DNA of 37,356 nt from contig QOQA01000016.1 of assembly GCA_003331875.1 (NCBI GenBank), positions 1-37,356 on the forward strand. The letters are read 5' to 3'. Below are positions 26,501 to 33,460 of the stretch, one piece after another. Position 1 is the first letter of the stretch. Each line of letters opens with the position of its first letter. This DNA is from Cryomorphaceae bacterium. GTDB taxonomy: Bacteria > Bacteroidota > Bacteroidia > Flavobacteriales > Flavobacteriaceae. Under the pieces are notes generated by a model that was not told where the DNA came from, ran no database searches, and was given only the letters and a program-made list of their open reading frames with translations. The position numbers and the translations under genes are program-made.

Positions 26501-27797
26501 GAATGGAAAGATATCCCATAACCGATTAAAAGATTGGTTTTTGGATTTCAAAATTGAATCTGAAAAATTGCTGGCGATGGACACTCAGGCATCTGAAAAT
26601 GAATACTATTATGGAACAGGTTTTTTAAACGGATCTGCTAATTTTATTGGTCCTGGGAAAGATTTAGATATTGAAATTAATGGTTCAACTGAGGAAAATA
26701 CAAAAATTATAATTCCAATAAGATATGGTGATGGTTTAGCTCAATTATCATATCTATCTTTTAAAGAAAATGACAATAATTCAACTTTGAATTTAATTAA
26801 CAAAGGTTTAGAAGTTTTTTTAAACTTAAATATTAATGATAATGCTCAAATTGATATAATATTTGATCAAAAAACAGGTTCAAAGATTTCAGGATTCGGA
26901 AACGGTCAATTTAAGGTTGTTTCTGATTATTCTGACAACTTCACAATTGATGGTGAATATAGCGTTGAATCGGGATATTATTTTTACAAAAATTTTGGTA
27001 TTGTTGAAAGAGTTTTTGATTTGAACAAAGGAGCAAGTATAGTATGGAATGGTGATCCCTACAAAGGATTGATTGATGCAAAAGCAAGGTACAGTGTTCC
27101 TGGGGGTGCAAATCCTGCACCATTAATTCAAAATACTTCTTTTAATAGAAAAATTCCTACATATGTTGATGTTGAACTTCAAGGAGAACTTTCAAATCTA
27201 GAAACACCAAAGTTTGAAATTATCTTTCCAAACACTAGCGGTTCAATAAAATCAGAGTTGGATTATTATCTTAATGATTATGAAAAAAAACAAACTCAAG
27301 CTATATCATTAATTTCTCAGGGTTATTTTATTAACAGTTCATCATCAAGTCTTGTATCAGCGCAGACCATAACAAATAATTTATTTCAAAGAGCTTCTGG
27401 AATTATTGATGATCTGCTTGCAAGTGATGATGATAAAATGAATTTGGGAATAAATTATGAACAGGGTGACAAACTTTCAACATCAAGCCTGCTAAATCGA
27501 GATAGAATAGGTCTATCTTTACAAAGTGAGATAAGTGATAAGATTTTAATTAATGGAAAAATTGGAGTTCCAGTTAGTGGATCTGAAGAAAATGTAATTT
27601 TAGGAAATGTTCAGATTGATTTTTTATTAAACGATTCCGGTACTTTAAGGGCAAAAGTTTTTAATAAGGAAAATGAATATCAGTTTTTTGGTGATGAAAT
27701 TGGTTTTACTCAAGGGTTTGGTATCTTCTATGATGTGGAATTTGATAGTTTTTCCGAATTATTATCAAATTTAAAAAAGACTAAAAAAGAGAAATAA
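23598..27797 (+). CDS. tamB: TamB-like translocation/assembly protein (DUF490)
   Basis: A protein of at least 1399 residues: an N-terminal membrane anchor, a long run of alternating beta-strand sequence rich in Asn, Asp, Ile and Phe, and a C-terminal TamB domain. That domain shows NFTIDGEYSVESGYYFYKNFG, KGASIVWNGDPYKGLIDAKARY and a terminal IGFTQGFGIFYDVEF. TamB and relatives span the periplasm and work with TamA/BamA-type proteins or carry lipids to the outer membrane. The first ATG (23598) leaves only about 11 hydrophobic residues. In-frame sequence upstream back to about 23532 encodes a basic stretch and the missing part of the helix, so the true start may be a non-ATG codon upstream. The gene is divergent from tsaD. 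Confidence 0.88.
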   Translation: MSLLLVIGFYLAEKNLSKIISSNISNNNFDISINEINLNFNGKISIDDFIIYNKQRDTILYAKSFSASPSELINYFRDEKSTLKSIRFDGGFLNTYNYNSPDLSLNQNGLIFDQKLNTFDVQNIEFSDFNIFIKQGGKKYTISNKEIKIENFIRDNGFTQFSITYLKSKINEREISFQSNIIINDNEVKFEFENFTVGKSVFNGNINLTNIYDIENFKYEGFLKNSFLNSSDFSTNNINLDLELKSLFNGDLNGLTLNDLIVKSFENELEADLFFDFSENIYNSDIKLDLKKFNSSTIFLYNLYPDLFGRIIPSAFKNIGKLKIDGVLSKNGDFILSSANIHTEFGGLDYNIKLSNLKDINASKYEGNFNGNNFDLAQIINLPFELQSDFKFNINGEGFDEENLKSSVVGQMNNLLINKYSYQNIFINGEVSDKLFKGSLIVSDDNLDLNFDGLINYSNDLVEYDFNTLIKKANLNKINVTNIKDQSISGNINTKLIGETFESMIGDIAFNDFILNSLDGKYIFENLTIQSRINNNKRFYNINSEDAISGILIGDFNFLAIPSLIKNSILSNYDNHVVSKNYGDFNLNFNLNLKPKFVNIISQDFTIDQNTFLSGEFNLDNYQLKIQTPSFQFSKIRIDDIKLNISNNSGKINVNSIESDYFNGKNIEISLSKVNDYTDVEVNFIQSDNNIGSFQFEHTINDNQRSEFLFKDLKFAYNSTSWQLKRQPKSKSRNLLVIGDEYRELKPTNIFSSNQSVEFNYFDDKRDFVFSSDFDNVEFSSIIPRPKNILYEGKINGSIELKKSGGLYLGSSDVKIDSFSANGSILGNAKLSINNSKNLDSYNLDFLIKNNNQSIFDLSGIFRIEEDDFPLDFKLTTRDFNISPFSAIGQNVLQNFKGKFNSDIYVSGTFYNPNFEGSIITQNSSFDVPYLGLRYGFLDNPTFVLFDQTILINDFILEEKKSNTTGIMNGKISHNRLKDWFLDFKIESEKLLAMDTQASENEYYYGTGFLNGSANFIGPGKDLDIEINGSTEENTKIIIPIRYGDGLAQLSYLSFKENDNNSTLNLINKGLEVFLNLNINDNAQIDIIFDQKTGSKISGFGNGQFKVVSDYSDNFTIDGEYSVESGYYFYKNFGIVERVFDLNKGASIVWNGDPYKGLIDAKARYSVPGGANPAPLIQNTSFNRKIPTYVDVELQGELSNLETPKFEIIFPNTSGSIKSELDYYLNDYEKKQTQAISLISQGYFINSSSSSLVSAQTITNNLFQRASGIIDDLLASDDDKMNLGINYEQGDKLSTSSLLNRDRIGLSLQSEISDKILINGKIGVPVSGSEENVILGNVQIDFLLNDSGTLRAKVFNKENEYQFFGDEIGFTQGFGIFYDVEFDSFSELLSNLKKTKKEK
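25348..25371 (+). repeat. Tandem 12-base duplication inside tamB
   Basis: ATTTTAACTTGA occurs twice in a row. It stays in frame and encodes the alternating NLNFNLNL pattern of a beta-strand, so it probably reflects a small in-frame expansion. Confidence 0.7.
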
Positions 27798-27830
27798 TCT
27801 TTATATTTAGGATTCAACAATTTTTTAACC

Positions 27831-28994
27831 ATGAAACAAAATATTATCCCTAAAAGGTTATTTAGTGCTAGTTGCTTTGCCCTAATCACAACTGCAATGA
27901 CTTTTGCAATAAGAGTCAAATTAGAAATGGTTTTTAATGAAGACTATTTACTTACGCTAGAAGAAATTGGTTATGCTTTTGCACCAGCTTTTTGGGGCTT
28001 TACATTAGCAATGATGATAGGAGGGTTTTTTGTTGATTTATTTGGAATGAAAAAGATAATGAACATCGCCTTTTTGGGTCATTTGATTGGGATTATCGTA
28101 ACCATTTTAGCAAGAGATTATATCACATTATTTTGGGGTACTACTCTGATTGGAGTCGCAAATGGAATGGTTGAAGCGGCATGCAATCCTCTTGTTGCAA
28201 CACTTTATCCAAATGAAAAAACTAAAATGCTAAACAGATTTCATGTTTGGTTCCCCGGTGGAATAGTTATTGGTGGTGTACTTGGATTTATAATTATGGA
28301 TTTTATGGGACTAAGTTGGATGATTTTAGCTGGTACATTATTGATTCCACTTTTTATTTACGGTTTTTTATTTTTTAATGCTCAATTTCCTAAAACTGAA
28401 AGGGTAACTAGTGGAATTTCTTACAGAGATATGATTAAAAACTGCTTTAAACCAATTTTTATTTTTATGTTATTGTGTATGATGCTTACAGCAGCAACTG
28501 AGCTTGGTACAACTCAAAGAATTGAAGTTTTATTGGGAAAATCTTTAGAGTCCCCAATTTTAATATTAGTTTTTATAAATGGATTAATGGCTTTAGGCAG
28601 GCTATACGCTGGACAAATTGTTCACAAACTAAGTATTACAAAAGTTTTATTATTTTCCGCAGTATTCTCAACTATAGGTTTGTTCTTACTTGCAAATACA
28701 AGTGGAGCGATGACATTTTTAGCTGCTGCAGTTTTTGCTATTGGTGTTTGTTATTTTTGGCCAACTATGCTCTCCTTTGTCTCTGAGAAAATTCCAGAAA
28801 GTGGAGCCTTAGGTTTATCATTAATGGGTGGGGCTGGAATGTTATCTGTTTCCTTTGTTTTACCGCAAATGGGTAAGTTAATGGACGCAAATACAACTGG
28901 CTCAGAATTACTCTTGTTATATGCATATATTCCTGCATTATTAATTGTTGCATTTCTAATTCTTCATATTTATGTTAAAACAAAAAAAATATGA
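27831..28994 (+). CDS. Major facilitator superfamily transporter
   Basis: A 387-residue protein with about 12 hydrophobic helices and no signal peptide. Segments such as APAFWGFTLAMMIGGFFVDLFGMKKIM (the loop 2-3 region with the GxxxDxxG-like turn) and GVANGMVEAACNPLVATLYP are typical of the superfamily, and the NPL segment resembles sugar:proton symporters of the FHS type. The stop overlaps the start of a Gfo/Idh/MocA oxidoreductase by four bases, so the pair probably handles one compound: import followed by oxidation or reduction. The substrate is not known. TATATTTA at 27802-27809 is a weak -7 match. Confidence 0.88.
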   Translation: MKQNIIPKRLFSASCFALITTAMTFAIRVKLEMVFNEDYLLTLEEIGYAFAPAFWGFTLAMMIGGFFVDLFGMKKIMNIAFLGHLIGIIVTILARDYITLFWGTTLIGVANGMVEAACNPLVATLYPNEKTKMLNRFHVWFPGGIVIGGVLGFIIMDFMGLSWMILAGTLLIPLFIYGFLFFNAQFPKTERVTSGISYRDMIKNCFKPIFIFMLLCMMLTAATELGTTQRIEVLLGKSLESPILILVFINGLMALGRLYAGQIVHKLSITKVLLFSAVFSTIGLFLLANTSGAMTFLAAAVFAIGVCYFWPTMLSFVSEKIPESGALGLSLMGGAGMLSVSFVLPQMGKLMDANTTGSELLLLYAYIPALLIVAFLILHIYVKTKKI

Positions 28995-30130
28995 AAAAAA
29001 AAATTAGATTAGGTTTTATAGGCGGTGGGTATAATTCCTTAATAGGTGTACTTCACAAAGTTTCAGCTTACATGCACGACAGATATGAAATTGTTGGAGG
29101 TGTTTTTAACTCTAAATATGAGGATAGTATTGAGTCCGCTAGACAAATTGGTATCAGAAGGGACAGGATATATAAAGATATTGATAATATGATAGCGAGT
29201 GAGAAAGAAATACCAAATGAATCAAGAATTGAAGCAGTTTGTATTTTAACACCAAATAATTCTCATTTTGAGATTGCAAAAAAATTTCTTGACAATAAAT
29301 ATCATATAATATGTGAAAAACCGTTAACAATTTCATTAAATGAAGCCAAGCAATTACTTTCTATCAAAGAGAAAAATAATTTAGTTTTTGCAGTTACACA
29401 TACATATACTGGCTATCCGATGGTAAGACAAATGACAAAAATGATTTCTGAGGGACTAATAGGAAACATTCAGAGAGTTGATGCTCAATATTTACAAGGT
29501 TGGATTAATCCAATAATTCATGAAAAGAAAAAAAGAAAAAGTTCATGGAGATTAGATCCAAAAATTAGCGGAATAAGTTCATGTGTTGCTGATATTGGAA
29601 CTCACGCATTTAATATGCTTGAACTAGTTAGTGGTTTGAAGGTTCATAAAATACTCGCTGATTTAAATAATCTTTACAAGGATAATCCACTTGATATTGA
29701 TGCTAATATTTTAGTTAGAATGAATAATGGAGCAAAAGGGGTGATTAGATCAAGTCAAATTGCTACTGGTGAGGAAAATAATTTAAGAGTTAATGTATAT
29801 GGTGATAAAGGATATTTAAAATGGCAACAAGAAAACCCAAATAAACTTTACTTTTTAAAAGAAAATGAACCAATAAAGGTTCTAAAACCAGGACATGATT
29901 ATAATTATCCAATTTCCCTCAATTCATCAAAGTTGCCACCAGGGCATCCAGAGGGTATATTTGATGCAATGGGTAACATTTATTTAGGTGCTGCAAAAGC
30001 TATTCGTGGTGATAATTTTTATGATCATGAATTTCCAACTATTCAAGAGGGAGTCAGGGGAATGGATTTTATTGAAAAAGTAATTGATTCTCACAATAGA
30101 GGAAACGTTTGGCTAGAATTAGAAAAATAA
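28991..30130 (+). CDS. Gfo/Idh/MocA family oxidoreductase, cytoplasmic
   Basis: A 379-residue protein without a signal. It has the Rossmann motif GFIGGGYNS near residue 8, the CEKPLTISLNEA motif near residue 108 with the catalytic Lys, and SSCVADIGTHAFNMLELVSG near residue 197 with the conserved His. The GHPEGIFDAMGNIYLGAAKAI segment near the end is typical of sugar or inositol-type dehydrogenases in this family. Unlike the copy at 1586-2962 it works in the cytoplasm. It is coupled by ATGA overlap to the MFS transporter, pointing to a shared sugar-like substrate. Confidence 0.92.
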   Translation: MKKKIRLGFIGGGYNSLIGVLHKVSAYMHDRYEIVGGVFNSKYEDSIESARQIGIRRDRIYKDIDNMIASEKEIPNESRIEAVCILTPNNSHFEIAKKFLDNKYHIICEKPLTISLNEAKQLLSIKEKNNLVFAVTHTYTGYPMVRQMTKMISEGLIGNIQRVDAQYLQGWINPIIHEKKKRKSSWRLDPKISGISSCVADIGTHAFNMLELVSGLKVHKILADLNNLYKDNPLDIDANILVRMNNGAKGVIRSSQIATGEENNLRVNVYGDKGYLKWQQENPNKLYFLKENEPIKVLKPGHDYNYPISLNSSKLPPGHPEGIFDAMGNIYLGAAKAIRGDNFYDHEFPTIQEGVRGMDFIEKVIDSHNRGNVWLELEK

Positions 30131-30154
30131 CTTAATCCTTTCCAAAATTTAACT

Positions 30155-30162
30155 TAATTTTG
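30155..30162 (+). promoter_or_regulatory. Candidate -7 promoter box of pfkA
   Basis: TAATTTTG fits TAnnTTTG exactly and ends 11 bases before the pfkA ATG, implying a very short leader. A TTG at the -33 distance is not seen. Confidence 0.45.
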
Positions 30163-30173
30163 CCAAAGTATAA

Positions 30174-31148
30174 ATGAAAACTATAGGAGTTTTAACGTCT
30201 GGAGGTGATTCACCTGGAATGAATACAGCCCTGAGATCTATTGTTAGAACCTGTGCACATTATAATATTAAATGTGTTGGTATAGTTCGGGGATATTCCG
30301 GGCTTATAGAAAATAATACTAAAATACTTAATACTAGGAGTGTAAGGGGGATTATAAATAAAGGTGGTACATTTTTATACTCAGCAAGATGTGATGAGTT
30401 TAGACTATCTGACGGAAGGAAAAAGGCCTACAAAAACTTAATAAAGAATAATATTGATGGTTTGATTGTGATTGGAGGAGATGGCTCTTTCACCGGAGCT
30501 TCAAAACTTAAGGATGAATTTAATTTTCCAGTAATTGGAATACCCGGTACAATCGACAATGACATATTTGGAACTTCACACACATTGGGTTATGACACTG
30601 CTTTGAATACAGTAATGGATGCTATCGACAAGATTAGGGATTCTGCTATATCTCATGATAGATTGTTTTTTGTTGAAGTAATGGGTAAAGATGCAGGCTA
30701 CATTGCACTGAGGTCCGGAATTGCTATTGGTGCCCAAGAAATTTTAATCCCTGAGGTTAAAACAAATATTAGTCAGCTGATTAATTCACTTAAAAACAGT
30801 AAGAAATCTGGAAAAACATCAAGTATTATTGTGGTTGCTGAGGGTTATAAACCAGGTAAAAATGTATATCAAATTGCTGATGAAATCCAAGAGAAATTAC
30901 CTAATTATCAAGTGCGAGTTTCTGTTTTGGGGCACATACAAAGAGGGGGAAGACCTAGTTGTTTTGATAGAGTTTTGGGGACAAAAATGGGTGTTAAGGC
31001 AGTTGAATTATTAAAAGACGGAAAAAATGGAACAATGGTTGGTACTCAGCATGGAAAAATTATAACGGTTCCACTAAAAAAAGCCATTTCTGAAAAGACA
31101 AAAATTAATAAGGACTTACTTAGAATTTCAAAAATTATGAATACTTAA
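30174..31148 (+). CDS. pfkA: ATP-dependent 6-phosphofructokinase
   Basis: A 324-residue protein, the usual bacterial PfkA length. The ATP-binding GGDSPGMN near the N-terminus, GGDGS at 101-105 and the catalytic TIDND with Asp128 are present. Gly104 in GGDGS, rather than Asp, indicates ATP and not pyrophosphate as phosphate donor. The MGKDAGYIAL and HIQRGG segments form the fructose 6-phosphate site. It catalyses the committed step of glycolysis. gap follows nine bases after the stop, then a sugar kinase, so this is a small glycolytic operon. Confidence 0.97.
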   Translation: MKTIGVLTSGGDSPGMNTALRSIVRTCAHYNIKCVGIVRGYSGLIENNTKILNTRSVRGIINKGGTFLYSARCDEFRLSDGRKKAYKNLIKNNIDGLIVIGGDGSFTGASKLKDEFNFPVIGIPGTIDNDIFGTSHTLGYDTALNTVMDAIDKIRDSAISHDRLFFVEVMGKDAGYIALRSGIAIGAQEILIPEVKTNISQLINSLKNSKKSGKTSSIIVVAEGYKPGKNVYQIADEIQEKLPNYQVRVSVLGHIQRGGRPSCFDRVLGTKMGVKAVELLKDGKNGTMVGTQHGKIITVPLKKAISEKTKINKDLLRISKIMNT

Positions 31149-31157
31149 TAATATAAT

Positions 31158-32156
31158 ATGAAAAAAATTAAAATTGGAATAAATGGTTTTGGAAGAATTG
31201 GTAGGATGGTTCTAAGGTCTGCTATTGTTAGGGGAGATATTGAAGTTGTTGCGATTAATGATTTACTAGACATTAAACATCTTGCATATTTACTAAAATA
31301 CGACTCAGTTCATGGTGTCTTCGGTGCTAAAATATCTCATGATGAAAATCACCTGTATGTAAATGATCAAAAAATAATAATATCTGCTCAAAGAAATCCT
31401 AATGAAATTTCTTGGGACAGCAAGGGAGTTGATGTTGTTCTTGAATGTACAGGCCTTTTTACAACTCTGGATACAGCTAAGCTTCACCTCGATGGAGGAG
31501 CACCTAAAGTTGTAATTTCAGCACCATCTAAAGATGCCCCAATGTTTGTCATGGGAGTTAATCACAAGGATGTAAAGTCAACTGATTTGATTATTTCAAA
31601 TGCTAGTTGTACAACAAATTGTCTCGCCCCTCCTATTAAGGTGTTAAATGATAATTTTGGGGTTGAGGAAGCATTGATGACAACTGTTCATGCTGTTACT
31701 GCGACTCAATTTACTGTTGATGGTCCATCAAAAAAAGATTACAGAGGAGGAAGAAGTTCATTGCTTAATATTATCCCAGCTTCAACTGGTGCAGCTAAAG
31801 CAGTAACAAAAGTAATACCATCTCTTGAAGGAAAAATAACTGGCATGGCATTTCGTGTACCAACTGCGAACGTTTCTGTGGTTGATTTAACAGTTAAATT
31901 AGAAAAAGAAACATCCTACAACGAAATTATGTCGGTCATGAAAAATAGCTCTGATAATGAAATGAAAAACATTTTAGGCTTTACTGATGAAGATGTGGTC
32001 TCTCAAGATTTCATAGGTGACGCAAGAACGTCAATTGTAGATTCTAAAGCTGGTATTCAGTTAAATTCAAAATTTTATAAAATTATTTGCTGGTATGATA
32101 ATGAAGCTGGTTACTCTAACAAACTTATTGATCTGGCCATTCACTCAAATGGTTAA
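31158..32156 (+). CDS. gap: Glyceraldehyde-3-phosphate dehydrogenase
   Basis: A 332-residue protein with INGFGRIGR at the N-terminus, the catalytic Cys151 in SNASCTTNC, His178 in [10 protein letters not shown] and the C-terminal WYDNEAGYS. Asn34-Asp35 after the second strand (VAINDL) fits NAD rather than NADP preference. It converts glyceraldehyde 3-phosphate to 1,3-bisphosphoglycerate. The gene lies between pfkA and a sugar kinase, with spacings of nine and eight bases. Confidence 0.98.
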   Translation: MKKIKIGINGFGRIGRMVLRSAIVRGDIEVVAINDLLDIKHLAYLLKYDSVHGVFGAKISHDENHLYVNDQKIIISAQRNPNEISWDSKGVDVVLECTGLFTTLDTAKLHLDGGAPKVVISAPSKDAPMFVMGVNHKDVKSTDLIISNASCTTNCLAPPIKVLNDNFGVEEALMTTVHAVTATQFTVDGPSKKDYRGGRSSLLNIIPASTGAAKAVTKVIPSLEGKITGMAFRVPTANVSVVDLTVKLEKETSYNEIMSVMKNSSDNEMKNILGFTDEDVVSQDFIGDARTSIVDSKAGIQLNSKFYKIICWYDNEAGYSNKLIDLAIHSNG

Positions 32157-32164
32157 ATTTTTAT

Positions 32165-33022
32165 ATGAAGCTTATAGTTGATAGTGGCTCTACAAAAACT
32201 GATTGGATTAGTGTTGATAAAAATGGCTCTAAAATATTTGAAACCCAAACTTTAGGACTTAACCCTCAAGTTTTAACCAGCAACATTATTGAGGAGAGAG
32301 TAATTAATAATTTTGAACTTTATCAGAACAGAAAAAAAATAACCCATTTATATTTTTATGGTGCAGGTTGTGGAACTGAGCCACCCAGAATACTTATAAA
32401 AAAAGTTTTTGAGTCCATATTCTCTAATGCTTCAATTACAATTAAAGAGGACACATATGCTGCGGTTTATGCTTGCTCAGATCAAGGTTTAAAATCAATT
32501 GTTTCTATCATTGGTACAGGATCTAATTGTACATATTTTGATGGTCAAAATATTATTCAAAAGGTAACCTCTCTTGGTTATATTCTTATGGATGATGCAA
32601 GTGGAAATTATTTTGGCAGACAGCTAATAAGAGATTATTTTTTTGAAAAAATGCCATCATCGGTTTCTAAAGAGTTTTACAGGAAATACCGATTAGATGC
32701 CAGTGAAATTAAAGATAGATTGTATAAAAAACCAAATCCAAATACATACTTGGCTAAATTTGCTAAGTTTATGATAGAAAATAAAGATTTAAACTATTGT
32801 AATAAATTAATTATAAAAGGTTTTAGTTTGTTTATTAAAAATCAAATTGAACAATTTGAAGACTGTAGAGAAATTCCTTTACACTTTGTTGGTTCTATTG
32901 GTTTTTACCTCAAGGATGAATTAAAAAAGGTTTTAGAAAAAAATGATTTGAAATTGGGTAAGGTTTTAAGAAGGCCAATAGAGGGACTTGTTGATTATCA
33001 CCAAAATAATTCTAATTCTTAA
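32165..33022 (+). CDS. BadF/BadG-type ATPase, N-acetylglucosamine kinase-like
   Basis: A 285-residue protein of the ASKHA fold. DSGSTKTDW at residues 6-14 is the phosphate-1 motif, IIGTGSNC near residue 119 is phosphate-2, and GYILMDDASGNYFGRQLI is typical of the BadF/NagK-like sugar kinases. In this family GlcNAc or other amino sugars are phosphorylated. The gene is last in the pfkA-gap operon, which suits a role in feeding sugars (for example from cell-wall turnover) into glycolysis; the exact sugar is inference. Its 3' end overlaps the convergent ridA gene by 11 bases. Confidence 0.88.
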   Translation: MKLIVDSGSTKTDWISVDKNGSKIFETQTLGLNPQVLTSNIIEERVINNFELYQNRKKITHLYFYGAGCGTEPPRILIKKVFESIFSNASITIKEDTYAAVYACSDQGLKSIVSIIGTGSNCTYFDGQNIIQKVTSLGYILMDDASGNYFGRQLIRDYFFEKMPSSVSKEFYRKYRLDASEIKDRLYKKPNPNTYLAKFAKFMIENKDLNYCNKLIIKGFSLFIKNQIEQFEDCREIPLHFVGSIGFYLKDELKKVLEKNDLKLGKVLRRPIEGLVDYHQNNSNS

Positions 33023-33458
33023 ATATAGCTATCATATCAATCTCAACATTTACACCAAGTGGTAATCCACTCACCTCAATTGTTGTTCTAGCAGGTGGAT
33101 TTGATTTAAAATAAGACCCATAAACCTTATTAACAACTGAAAAATCTTTCATATCAGTTAAATAAATTTTAGTCCTAACTACGTTTTCGAACTTTAAACC
33201 AGCCTCATTAAGAATATTTTCAAGATTTTTCATTATTTGAGTGGCTTCATCTTCAATATTGCTCTTTATGATTGTATTTGATAATGGATCAATAGCAACT
33301 TGACCAGAAATATAAAGAGTATTTCCAGCTTTTACAGCCTGGCTATATGGACCAACTGGTTTTGGAGCTTTTTCAGTATTTATTATTGTTTTCATATTGC
33401 TTTGTTGGTATATAGATGAACTATATAAAATTAGAAAAATAAATAAAATTCCTTTCAT
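33012..33458 (-). CDS. ridA: RidA family enamine/imine deaminase
   Basis: A 148-residue frame. Residues 22-148 match the whole RidA domain: MKTIINTEKAPKPVGPYSQAV at the start, LYISGQVAIDP in the middle, PARTTIEVSGLP with the key Arg124 (Arg103 if Met22 is the start), and VEIDMIAI with the conserved Glu. RidA hydrolyses reactive 2-aminoacrylate released by threonine/serine dehydratases. The first 21 residues (MKGILFIFLILYSSS) look like a signal or anchor and begin two bases after the lptD stop, so both starts, 33458 and 33395, are possible. Family knowledge favours the cytoplasmic form; gene spacing favours the long form. Confidence 0.93.
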   Translation of the reverse strand: MKGILFIFLILYSSSIYQQSNMKTIINTEKAPKPVGPYSQAVKAGNTLYISGQVAIDPLSNTIIKSNIEDEATQIMKNLENILNEAGLKFENVVRTKIYLTDMKDFSVVNKVYGSYFKSNPPARTTIEVSGLPLGVNVEIDMIAIFKN

Positions 33459-33460
33459 AA

